A DNA stretch of 64,000 nucleotides from Opitutia bacterium. GTDB lineage: Bacteria; Verrucomicrobiota; Verrucomicrobiia; Opitutales; Seribacteraceae. Position numbers and translations under genes: made by a program. The notes under the pieces are model-generated. The model did not search any database, was not told the origin of the DNA, and saw nothing but the letters and a program-made list of their open reading frames with translations. This document shows positions 55,988-64,000 of this stretch, one piece after another. Where the stretch lies: the NCBI GenBank assembly GCA_002730975.1, contig PCBO01000152.1, positions 1 to 64,000 of the forward strand, given 5' to 3'. Each line of letters opens with the position of its first letter. Positions within the stretch are counted from its first letter, which is position 1.

Positions 55988-56638
55988 CTAGATTTTGAAA
56001 TGAACTAGATACTTTTCCTCGAGGCCGGCTTCGGGTAGATGTTCGGCGAGATCCCATACCCGGGCGGGACGGAGTCTGGATGTTTCCAGTTCCTTGGAGT
56101 AATCCCCGCCTTTCCAGTAGAGGATGCCGTTGGCGGGAGCGTGATGGGAGCCTTTTCGGATTTTGTTGCGAACCCAACGGTAGAATACGGATAGGTCCGT
56201 GACAGCGCGTCCGAGGACGAAATCGAAGTTTCTTTTGGCGGGGAGTTCCTCCGCCCGGCCTCGAATCACGGTTACGTTCTTTAGACCGATTCGGGTGACC
56301 ATGTCGTCGACGGCGACGATTTTCTTTGCGATGGAGTCGATGAGGGTGAAGTTGGCAGCCGGGTAGCAGATTGCCAGAGGTATGCCGGGCATGCCCCCAC
56401 CGGTACCAACGTCAAGGAGGCTGGCTTTGGGCATGAGTCGGAGAAACTTGGTTGCGATTAGGCTGTGAGCCAAGTGCTTGGTCTCTATGCGGTCGGCGTC
56501 TTTTCGGGAAACGAGGTTTATCTTGCGGTTCCACTCGCGGAGGAGCTCAGTGTAGGCTGCCAAACCTTCCCATGCCTCTTCGGGGAGCTCGGGAAACCAC
56601 CTGCGTAGGGTGATCCATTGATCCTCTTCTTCGGGCAC
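55988..56638 (-). CDS. rsmG: 16S rRNA (guanine527-N7)-methyltransferase RsmG
   Basis: A 216-residue SAM-dependent methyltransferase. The SAM motif is LLDVGTGGGMPGIPLAI, with KINLVSRKDADRIE just upstream and the downstream VLGRAVTDLSVFYRWV. RsmG (GidB) methylates G527 of 16S rRNA in the decoding region. It lies ~37 bases after kdsA on the same strand, at the end of the minus-strand housekeeping run. Confidence 0.93.
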   Translation of the reverse strand: MPEEEDQWITLRRWFPELPEEAWEGLAAYTELLREWNRKINLVSRKDADRIETKHLAHSLIATKFLRLMPKASLLDVGTGGGMPGIPLAICYPAANFTLIDSIAKKIVAVDDMVTRIGLKNVTVIRGRAEELPAKRNFDFVLGRAVTDLSVFYRWVRNKIRKGSHHAPANGILYWKGGDYSKELETSRLRPARVWDLAEHLPEAGLEEKYLVHFKI

Positions 56639-56675
56639 GATTTCGAAATTCGAATTAGGGTTTAAACAATCCGAG

Positions 56676-57940
<1,265 letters not shown>

Positions 57941-58027
57941 TGGGAGACGGATTTTTCACGAGTATGGCAAAACGGCAACGTCGAAGATGTGTCACGTCAT
58001 TGTTGCCCAAGATCCTTTGATTCCCCG

Positions 58028-58690
58028 TTAGTTGAGGCTTTTGCCCAAAAGGTCGAGAAATTCAGTTCGCGGCACTTCGCGGGCTCCCAAGTTACGAAGG
58101 TGATCGGTGGGCACTTGGCAGTCGATGAACAGGAATCCCTGTTGCTTGGCGAATTCCACGAGGTGAGCCAACGCCACCTTGGAGGCTTCACTTTCGTGAT
58201 GAAACATGGATTCCCCGAAAAAGGCTTTGCCCAGAGATATTCCGTAGAGTCCTCCCACCAGTTTGTCGTGGCGCCAACTCTCGAACGAATGAGCAAAGCC
58301 TTCCTTGTGCAGAGTTGAATAAGCTTTAACCATGTCGGGAGCGATCCAAGTGCCGGGTTGATCTTTTCTTGGCACTCTGGAGCAGGATTGGATGACCTCA
58401 TCGAATGCGGTGTCGACTCTGATTTCGAAAGTTTCCTTCTTTAGGGCGAAACGCAAGCTACGGGATATTTTGAATTCTTCGGGAAAAAGCAGAAAACGAG
58501 GGTCCGGGGAAAACCAGTGCCATAGGGGCGGATTTCCCCAGGATTCCCACGGGAAGATGCCGTTGGAGTAGGCTAGTAGTAATCTTTCGGTTGTCAGGGA
58601 ACCACCCACGGCAAGGAGTCCGTCGGGAGGAGGGGTGTCGGGATGAGGGAACCAAGGTGGTTCCGAGTCGTCGAGGAGGACGACGGGCAT
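58028..58690 (-). CDS. aat: Leucyl/phenylalanyl-tRNA-protein transferase
   Basis: A 220-residue Aat protein of the N-degron pathway. It moves Leu or Phe from tRNA to proteins with N-terminal Lys or Arg, marking them for ClpAP. Diagnostic motifs: FPHPDTPPPDGLLAVGG, YSNGIFPWE, PPLWHWFSPDPRFLLFP and GGLYGISLGKAFFGESMFHH. It is four bases downstream of the metallophosphoesterase gene, and 87 bases separate it from queF. Confidence 0.95.
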   Translation of the reverse strand: MPVVLLDDSEPPWFPHPDTPPPDGLLAVGGSLTTERLLLAYSNGIFPWESWGNPPLWHWFSPDPRFLLFPEEFKISRSLRFALKKETFEIRVDTAFDEVIQSCSRVPRKDQPGTWIAPDMVKAYSTLHKEGFAHSFESWRHDKLVGGLYGISLGKAFFGESMFHHESEASKVALAHLVEFAKQQGFLFIDCQVPTDHLRNLGAREVPRTEFLDLLGKSLN

Positions 58691-58694
58691 CTTT

Positions 58695-59633
58695 CTAGGA
58701 TGCCTTTGCGTCTAGAACGTTGACTTGTGGACGACAATTGAAGCGAAGTCCGTGGAGATTCCCTACGCCACGGCTCACATGGATTAGTCGTCCTTGCCAA
58801 TTGTGCAAGCCGTCTACCATAGAGTGGTCCTTGACGGGAGCAAAAGGAGTGTAACCGACAAATGGAAATTTACACTCGCCTCCGTGGGTGTGACCGCAGA
58901 GCATAAGCTGCCAATCGTGATCGGCGAGGAAGGTTTTGGAGTCAGGGTTGTGGCTCAATACGATGACGGGAGGTTCTTGCGGGGAACGGGTCGTACTGAT
59001 TTTAGCGAGGCACTTGTCGGGGAAGCAGCGTTGGGCCCAGATGTCGCCTAGGCCAACTAAGGCCAGAGGTTGTCCCTTGACGTAGATGACTTGTCTGCGA
59101 TTTTGAAGGAGAGCTATTTTGGACTCTTTCAACATAGCCTCCACTTTTTCTGAAGTGGGGTAGCCGTAGTTGGAGCCCGCCCATTTTCCGCCATCGTGGT
59201 TACCAAGGCAGGCGAAGGAGGGAACGACCTCGGACAATTTGGACAATACTTCCCTGTAGCGATCAAACTCAAAGTCGGTGAGCTTGTTGGTAATAAAGTC
59301 GCCCGTGATGAAGCAAACGTCGGATCTCTCCTTTAGCCCGAGCTCAATTGCTTCCTCGACCAGAGAAAAGGGCACCTTGTCAGATACGTGAAAGTCAGAT
59401 AAGTGCAGGATACGAAAAGACCTTCGAACTGGGAATTGCGCAGAGGGCAAGGTTTCCCGATGGACCTCCAACCAGGCGGCTTCGAATTTCATGTAACCCC
59501 AACCCCCAAGCCCCACTCCTCCCAAGCCCAAGAACGACTTCAGGAATCTTCTGCGAGGACTGGGTGGTGTTATGCGCTGTCGATTTGCTTCTGCTAAGCT
59601 CTTTGCAAAGTCGGGAATGTTTTCGTCTGTCAT
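58695..59633 (-). CDS. Tat-type calcineurin-like metallophosphoesterase
   Basis: A 312-residue phosphoesterase with a possible Tat signal (PRRRFLKSFLGLGGVGLGG). The five metal motifs are in order: HLSDFHVSD, CFITGDFI, LGNHDGG, VLSHNPD and LCGHTHGGE. It resembles YkuE/YaeI-type UDP-2,3-diacylglucosamine or phosphodiester hydrolases, but the substrate is uncertain. Export is suggested by the signal. Lies four bases before aat, so the two share a transcript. Confidence 0.87.
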   Translation of the reverse strand: MTDENIPDFAKSLAEANRQRITPPSPRRRFLKSFLGLGGVGLGGWGYMKFEAAWLEVHRETLPSAQFPVRRSFRILHLSDFHVSDKVPFSLVEEAIELGLKERSDVCFITGDFITNKLTDFEFDRYREVLSKLSEVVPSFACLGNHDGGKWAGSNYGYPTSEKVEAMLKESKIALLQNRRQVIYVKGQPLALVGLGDIWAQRCFPDKCLAKISTTRSPQEPPVIVLSHNPDSKTFLADHDWQLMLCGHTHGGECKFPFVGYTPFAPVKDHSMVDGLHNWQGRLIHVSRGVGNLHGLRFNCRPQVNVLDAKAS

Positions 59634-59764
59634 CTAGTGCGCTTATCTTTAAATATCTATTTGTCGTGGCTTAAATCTACATATTCATGTATTTAAATCA
59701 CAAATATCCCAAATTTAAGCACGCCTCAATCCATACGATTTTTTATAATAATTACGAGTGATTT

Positions 59765-61090
59765 TCATCCGTTGGCTTCTATGCCACCTGATTCCTCTAG
59801 TGAACGCAAGTTGGGAAGTAGATCTGATGAACTAATAGATATTTCGCCGCCGCTGGAAAGATCTTTAATTTTCACTCTGCTTTCAAGTACCTCTTGTTCG
59901 CCGAAAACGATGGCGAATTTAGCTCCACTTCGGCCCGCTTCCTTGAATTGCTTTCCGAACGCTTGTTGCTTGAGGGGATAGGCAGTGGAGTAGCCCGCTT
60001 GACGAAGGAGTGCTACTACTCGAAGGGCTGTAGGTCTTTGGTTCTCACCTGCCACTATAAAAATTTCGGGGGCGTCGATGTAGTCGGGCAGGAGTTTCTT
60101 GCTGTTCAAGCAATCAGTGAGGGTGACGTCTCCTATGGCGAAGCCGGCTGCCGGCAAGTCCACGCTGCCGGAAAGCTTTTTGACGAGGTGGTCGTATCGT
60201 CCACCACCCGCCAGCGCTCTTGACTCACCGGACGTCTCGAAGGCTTCATAGACGAATCCCGTGTAATAGGCTAGTCCTCGAACAATTGATAGATCGATCC
60301 CCACGGAATCGGCCGCGTCATGGGATTCGATGAGTTGAAGAAGTTCAGCCCATTCGCCGGCGCGTTTTTTACCTTCTTCGCCAAAAGAAACGAGACGATC
60401 GTTCAAAGCATCAAAAGTTGAAATGGCCTTCATCTCCTCGATGCCCGAAAGAATTTCTTCGCTTCTGCCGGGCATCGCTCCCTCAATACTTGCGAGAGTT
60501 TGCTCTGGCTTGCGTCTTTCGCTTTTGTCGATGGCGTCGAGTAGAAGGGGGCGTTGTTCATTGTTTGCGCCGAGTGATGAAAGAAACAAAGCCCAAGTCA
60601 CTCGGTCGCTGAGGCGGACTCGAAAGTCGTTGGCCCCTAGTCCACAAGCCTTAAGCATGGCTACCAGCAGCGAGATGAGTTCGGCATCTGCCGCGACGTG
60701 TTCCTCGCCCATGATATCGGCGTTGAATTGATAGAAGGCGCGCAACCGTCCCTTTTGTGGTCGCTCATAGCGAAAGTGTTCGCCGACGTTGAACCACTTT
60801 ATCGGTCTCCTAAGCGAGTTTGCCCGGGCTGCAACCATACGCGCCAAGCTAGGAGTCAATTCCGGGCGCAAAGCGACTTGACGGTTACCCTTGTCCGTGA
60901 AGTGAAAAAGCTGACCGACTATTTCTTCGCCAGATTTCTCGACGTAAAGATCAAGGGGTTCAAGCACGGGAGCGTCGTATTCCCTAAAAGAGAAGGTACG
61001 GGCTACGTTTCGAAAGATTCGAAACAAGTGGTTACGGCGGGAGCAATCCTCAGGATAGAATTCCCGAAAGCCTGGTAGGCTTTCAAACAT
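59765..61090 (-). CDS. hisS: Histidyl-tRNA synthetase
   Basis: A 441-residue class II aminoacyl-tRNA synthetase. Motif 2 is HFRYERPQKGRLRAFYQF. The histidine-specific motif is RGLAYYTGFVYEAF, with RPELTPSLARM upstream and the anticodon-binding domain at the C-terminus (EIFIVAGENQRPTAL). Length is usual. The upstream gene is HU, 29 bases away, on the same strand. An AT-rich 131-base gap follows its stop. Confidence 0.96.
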   Translation of the reverse strand: MFESLPGFREFYPEDCSRRNHLFRIFRNVARTFSFREYDAPVLEPLDLYVEKSGEEIVGQLFHFTDKGNRQVALRPELTPSLARMVAARANSLRRPIKWFNVGEHFRYERPQKGRLRAFYQFNADIMGEEHVAADAELISLLVAMLKACGLGANDFRVRLSDRVTWALFLSSLGANNEQRPLLLDAIDKSERRKPEQTLASIEGAMPGRSEEILSGIEEMKAISTFDALNDRLVSFGEEGKKRAGEWAELLQLIESHDAADSVGIDLSIVRGLAYYTGFVYEAFETSGESRALAGGGRYDHLVKKLSGSVDLPAAGFAIGDVTLTDCLNSKKLLPDYIDAPEIFIVAGENQRPTALRVVALLRQAGYSTAYPLKQQAFGKQFKEAGRSGAKFAIVFGEQEVLESRVKIKDLSSGGEISISSSDLLPNLRSLEESGGIEANG

Positions 61091-61119
61091 TGTCGGCGCG
61101 GTGCGGTGAGCGAAACGAG

Positions 61120-61437
61120 TCAGGAAGGATCTATCGCTTCCAAATCCAAATTGACCAACCCTTCCTTCAATTCTTTGCCCGCCTTGAACTTGACTACTGC
61201 GCGACGTGGAATGACGACGTCCGTTTCCGGACGGTTTGGGTTGCGCCCTACGCGGGCTTTGCGCACTTGAATTTCAAATACGCCGAATTTTCGTAACTCG
61301 ATGTTGCGACCGGCAACGAGAGCATCACGAACAATATCCAAGGTCTGTTGGACGATCTGCCGAACGTCCTCCTGCTTGTAATTATTATTTTCGTAGATGC
61401 TTTGGACGATCTGCCGCTTGGTGAGGTTTTTGGACAT
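61120..61437 (-). CDS. HU/IHF-type DNA-binding protein
   Basis: A 105-residue histone-like protein. It has the usual helical dimerisation half (TKRQIVQSIYENNNY, DVRQIVQQTLDIVRDAL) and the beta-arm motif GRNPNRPETDVVIPRRAVVK followed by FKAGKEL. The last eight residues extend beyond most HU. HU proteins bend and compact DNA. Adjacent to hisS and divergent from the ClpX-like gene. IHF-type identity cannot be excluded. Confidence 0.92.
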   Translation of the reverse strand: MSKNLTKRQIVQSIYENNNYKQEDVRQIVQQTLDIVRDALVAGRNIELRKFGVFEIQVRKARVGRNPNRPETDVVIPRRAVVKFKAGKELKEGLVNLDLEAIDPS

Positions 61438-61543
61438 GTCGGTAAAACAGTTTGTAAATGGATGAAGAGGAGTTTAGGTATAAGGTAAATGCCATAGATT
61501 TTTCTAAATCAACGACCTGTCAAACCCAATCTGTTTTTTTTCC

Positions 61544-63184
61544 ATGTCTAAAAAAGATGACGAAAACCCTCTCGAAGACCTTCAGAAGCAACTTAAGGAC
61601 CTGCTCAAAAATAAAAACGTGCAGGTTGCCTTTGCTCCTTTCATGAATGCCGGAGCCTCAGCGGAAGATGCCGACCAAGGTGAAGGTGCCGGAAATTCGG
61701 GAGAAGTCGATGAGGTCGACGAGGGCAAGTCGCGAGATGAGCGGCTTGCTGGAATAAGGAACTTCGATCGCAAGCCGAAGGAGATTCGCGATTACCTTGA
61801 CCGCTTTGTCATCAAGCAGGAACAAGCGAAGCGCGTTCTCTCAGTTGCTGTTTGCGATCACTTTAATCACGTCCGTCGTTGCATTGAGGAACCAAACCTC
61901 GCGAATCGTGAGTACATGAAGCCGAATTTGCTACTCCTCGGACCAACTGGCGTCGGAAAAACATACCTTATGCGAAATGTCGCCAAGCTTATCGGTGTTC
62001 CCTTCGTTAAGGCCGACGCCACGAAGTTTTCCGAGACTGGTTATGTCGGCAACGATGTCGACGACCTCGTGAGGGATCTCGTCAAAGCTGCCGACGGGGA
62101 TGTCGAATTGGCCGAGTACGGCATTATTTACGTCGATGAAATCGACAAGATCGCCTCTGAGTCTTCGAAAGGTGGTCGAGATGTTTCAGGTCGCGGAGTG
62201 CAGATCAACCTCCTCAAGTTGATGGAGGAGACGGATGTCAATCTTCACTCTCCTCAGGACATGATGGGGCAGATGAAGGCGTTTATGGAAATGCAAAAGG
62301 GCGGGGGTAAGCCAGGCAAGAGTTCCATCAGTACTCGAAACATTCTCTTTATTGTGAGTGGAGCTTTCGACAAGCTGGCGGAAAACGTGAAACGACGCTT
62401 GTCCCTTTCCCGCATCGGTTTCGGTTCATCGGAAGAGCAATCGGCCGATGCTCGCCCTGTTTCCGAATTCCTCCATCAGTCCGAAACCAGAGATTTCATC
62501 GACTATGGTTTTGAACCTGAGTTTGTTGGTAGACTTCCGGTTCGGGTAGCTTGTGATGAACTTACCGGGGAAGATCTGGCAAGTATTCTTCTTAGTTCCG
62601 AGGGTAATGTATTGGAGCAGTACCGGAGCGATTTTGCAGGTTACGACGTAACCTTCGAAATATCGGAAGACGCAATTCGAAAGATTGCCGAAAAGGCCGC
62701 CCTTGAGCAAACCGGGGCACGTGGTTTGGTGACCGTTCTCGAACGTACATTTCGTGACTTTAAGTTCGAACTGCCTTCTTCGGCGATTAAAAGTTTCGAA
62801 GTCGGCACCGAGACCATCGAAGATCCCAAGGATGCCCTTAAAGAACTTCTTGTAAGCAACAAGGACTTGCTTGACGAAGCCCTCTTGGGCGATGTGGATC
62901 GTTTTGCCTCCGATTTTTTGTCCAAGCATGGCTACAACCTGAAATTCCGCAAACCAGCCAAGGTCGCCTTGGCCAAACTCGCCACGAAGGAAAATCGTTC
63001 GATCTTAGCTATTTGTGACCGCAAGTTTAACGATTTTGAGCACGGTTTGGGAATTATTTCCAAACGTACGGGCAAGTTTGAATTCGTGATCGACAAGAAA
63101 GTAGTCGACGACCCCGATAAGGAACTCTCCGAATGGGTCGTTAAAAGTTTCGGCTCCTCCGAGCCTCCAAGTGACGAATCCTGA
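61544..63184 (+). CDS. ClpX-like AAA+ unfoldase without zinc finger
   Basis: A 546-residue AAA+ protein of the ClpX type. Walker A is GPTGVGKTYL, Walker B IIYVDEIDKI, the pore loop GYVG (ETGYVGNDVDD), and the IGF loop (SRIGFGSS), needed for docking to ClpP, is kept. The usual N-terminal zinc-binding domain is missing; instead there is an acidic low-complexity leader (residues ~40-70) before the KPKEIRDYLDRFVIKQEQ segment. After the normal C-terminal small domain (QTGARGLVTVLERTF) the chain runs ~125 residues further than ClpX. It overlaps ubiE by 14 bases. It is probably a ClpP-partner paralogue with a different adaptor range. Confidence 0.85.
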   Translation: MSKKDDENPLEDLQKQLKDLLKNKNVQVAFAPFMNAGASAEDADQGEGAGNSGEVDEVDEGKSRDERLAGIRNFDRKPKEIRDYLDRFVIKQEQAKRVLSVAVCDHFNHVRRCIEEPNLANREYMKPNLLLLGPTGVGKTYLMRNVAKLIGVPFVKADATKFSETGYVGNDVDDLVRDLVKAADGDVELAEYGIIYVDEIDKIASESSKGGRDVSGRGVQINLLKLMEETDVNLHSPQDMMGQMKAFMEMQKGGGKPGKSSISTRNILFIVSGAFDKLAENVKRRLSLSRIGFGSSEEQSADARPVSEFLHQSETRDFIDYGFEPEFVGRLPVRVACDELTGEDLASILLSSEGNVLEQYRSDFAGYDVTFEISEDAIRKIAEKAALEQTGARGLVTVLERTFRDFKFELPSSAIKSFEVGTETIEDPKDALKELLVSNKDLLDEALLGDVDRFASDFLSKHGYNLKFRKPAKVALAKLATKENRSILAICDRKFNDFEHGLGIISKRTGKFEFVIDKKVVDDPDKELSEWVVKSFGSSEPPSDES

Positions 63185-63878
63185 TCCCGATGCCGTTAGG
63201 GCTACCTTTGAAGGCATCGCCCCACGTTACGATCTCGCCAACCATCTGCTGTCGGGTGGCTTGGACTTCCTTTGGCGACGACGTTTAATTCGGGAAGCTA
63301 AGGCAAGCCGACCCAGCGAAGTTCTCGACTTGGCGACGGGGAGTGGCGACGTTGCCCTTGCTCTCCGCGAGGCTTTGCCGGCTGAGGTCAAGGTGACGGG
63401 GCTTGATTTCTGCCCGCCTATGCTCGCTGAGGCCGAGCGTAAAAGAATATCGGTGGGTTGTTCTCGTGATAGCCTTAGGTTTGTTCATGGCGATTGCCTG
63501 TCGCTGGATTTTCCCGATAGCAGTTTCGACCTCGTCACGATTGCCTTCGGATTGCGCAACCTGTCTAACCGAGTGCTTGGTCTATCCGAGATGCATCGTT
63601 TGCTTCGTCCCGGTGGCAGGTTGTTGATTCTTGAATTCAGCCAGCCTTTCTTTATTCTTCGCCCCTTTTACTATCTCTACCTACGAGGTTTTCTTCCGCT
63701 TTTCGCTCGATTGGTGACTGGTGATCGCAAAGCATATGAGTACTTGGGTTCCTCTATCTCTGGTTTTCCGGATCGATTTGGCCTTGCCGAGGAGTTACGC
63801 CAAGCAAATTTCGGCAAGGTGAACTTTTTCTCGCTAACCGGAGCCGTCGTCGCCTTGCACTTGGGTGAGAAAAAGTAG
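63171..63878 (+). CDS. ubiE: Demethylmenaquinone methyltransferase (UbiE/MenG)
   Basis: A 235-residue SAM-dependent methyltransferase. The SAM motif is VLDLATGSGDVALAL, and the family signature AFGLRNLSNR is followed by LLRPGGRLLILEFSQP. It carries out the last methylation in menaquinone synthesis. The GTG start at 63171 overlaps the ClpX-like gene by 14 bases, pointing to coupling. The following partial gene converges from the other strand. Confidence 0.92.
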   Translation: MTNPDPDAVRATFEGIAPRYDLANHLLSGGLDFLWRRRLIREAKASRPSEVLDLATGSGDVALALREALPAEVKVTGLDFCPPMLAEAERKRISVGCSRDSLRFVHGDCLSLDFPDSSFDLVTIAFGLRNLSNRVLGLSEMHRLLRPGGRLLILEFSQPFFILRPFYYLYLRGFLPLFARLVTGDRKAYEYLGSSISGFPDRFGLAEELRQANFGKVNFFSLTGAVVALHLGEKK

Positions 63879-63879
63879 C

Positions 63880-63999
63880 CTACTTTTCCTTTCCCAGAGC
63901 TTTTGCCAAAGTCTTCTCAAGCTGCACCACTGTGGTGACTGGAAGTTCGCAAGCCTGGTTACGGCAAACGTAAACGGCGGACTTACCATTAACCATTCC
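63880..63999 (-). CDS. DUF255/YyaL-like thioredoxin-domain protein, C-terminal fragment
   Basis: The frame enters from the right edge and ends at TAG 63882-63880. The 40 visible residues contain AVYVCRNQACELPVTTVVQL, which matches the end of YyaL/SPATA20-type proteins (AYVCxxxxCxxPVTd). These carry an N-terminal thioredoxin-like domain and a glycosidase-like barrel, outside this window. It converges with ubiE. Confidence 0.65.
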   Translation of the reverse strand, partial: GMVNGKSAVYVCRNQACELPVTTVVQLEKTLAKALGKEK

Positions 64000-64000
64000 T

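Overview
The window looks like chromosomal DNA of a Gram-negative member of the Verrucomicrobiota, most likely Opitutae-like. This is an inference from gene content: a PSCyt1/DUF1549/DUF1553 cytochrome protein next to a DUF1501 protein, Tat-exported Gfo/Idh/MocA dehydrogenases, CotH/lamin-tail proteins, a DP-repeat protein, a tryptophan-rich C-terminal domain, lipid A and Kdo genes (lpxB, kdsA), frequent GTG/TTG starts and few strong Shine-Dalgarno sites. No rRNA, tRNA, insertion sequence, integrase or CRISPR array was seen.

Layout. 1-17.4 kb: the end of hflC; a minus-strand PhyH / TIM-barrel isomerase / Gfo-Idh set; a secreted cyclophilin with a remnant beta-helix and a W-rich tail; ThuA plus Tat-Gfo/Idh; typA; small membrane and cupin genes; a DP-repeat protein; an ABC ATPase; the PSCyt1-DUF1501 pair. 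17.4-36.6 kb: the most unusual region. A tight minus-strand operon (VTC polyphosphate polymerase, DUF4956 membrane protein, HlyD, TolC-like) is divergent from a single ~5,000-residue secreted protein. That protein carries two GH13 amylase-type domains, InlB-like repeats, four lamin-tail domains (one with a LamG domain nested in it), a CotH kinase domain, nine DUF5011 repeats and a W-rich C-terminus. 36.8-43.1 kb: a secreted PHP phosphoesterase, a broken lipoprotein gene, a phospholipid operon (CDP-alcohol phosphatidyltransferase, CdsA, PlsC, VTT-like protein), a membrane protein and another Gfo/Idh gene. 43.2-51.8 kb: a plus-strand outer-membrane biogenesis run: YdbH, YnbE, YdbL, a lipoprotein, a small membrane protein, LolE/LolD-type transporter, a GnnA-like dehydrogenase and LpxB. 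51.7-64 kb: housekeeping genes: hemA with a CcsA/HemX-like gene, sucCD, rsmG, kdsA, queF, aat, a metallophosphoesterase, hisS, HU, a ClpX-like unfoldase without zinc finger, ubiE, and the end of a DUF255/YyaL-like gene.

How it fits together. Two envelope themes dominate. One is making and moving outer-membrane lipids (phospholipid operon, YdbH-YnbE-YdbL bridge, Lol transporter, LpxB, KdsA). The other is export and possibly modification of giant surface proteins (VTC-DUF4956-HlyD-TolC with the CotH/GH13 protein). The second is the best candidate here for an undescribed system: its parts are recognisable, but how they act together is not established. All calls come from reading the sequence; no database search was run.
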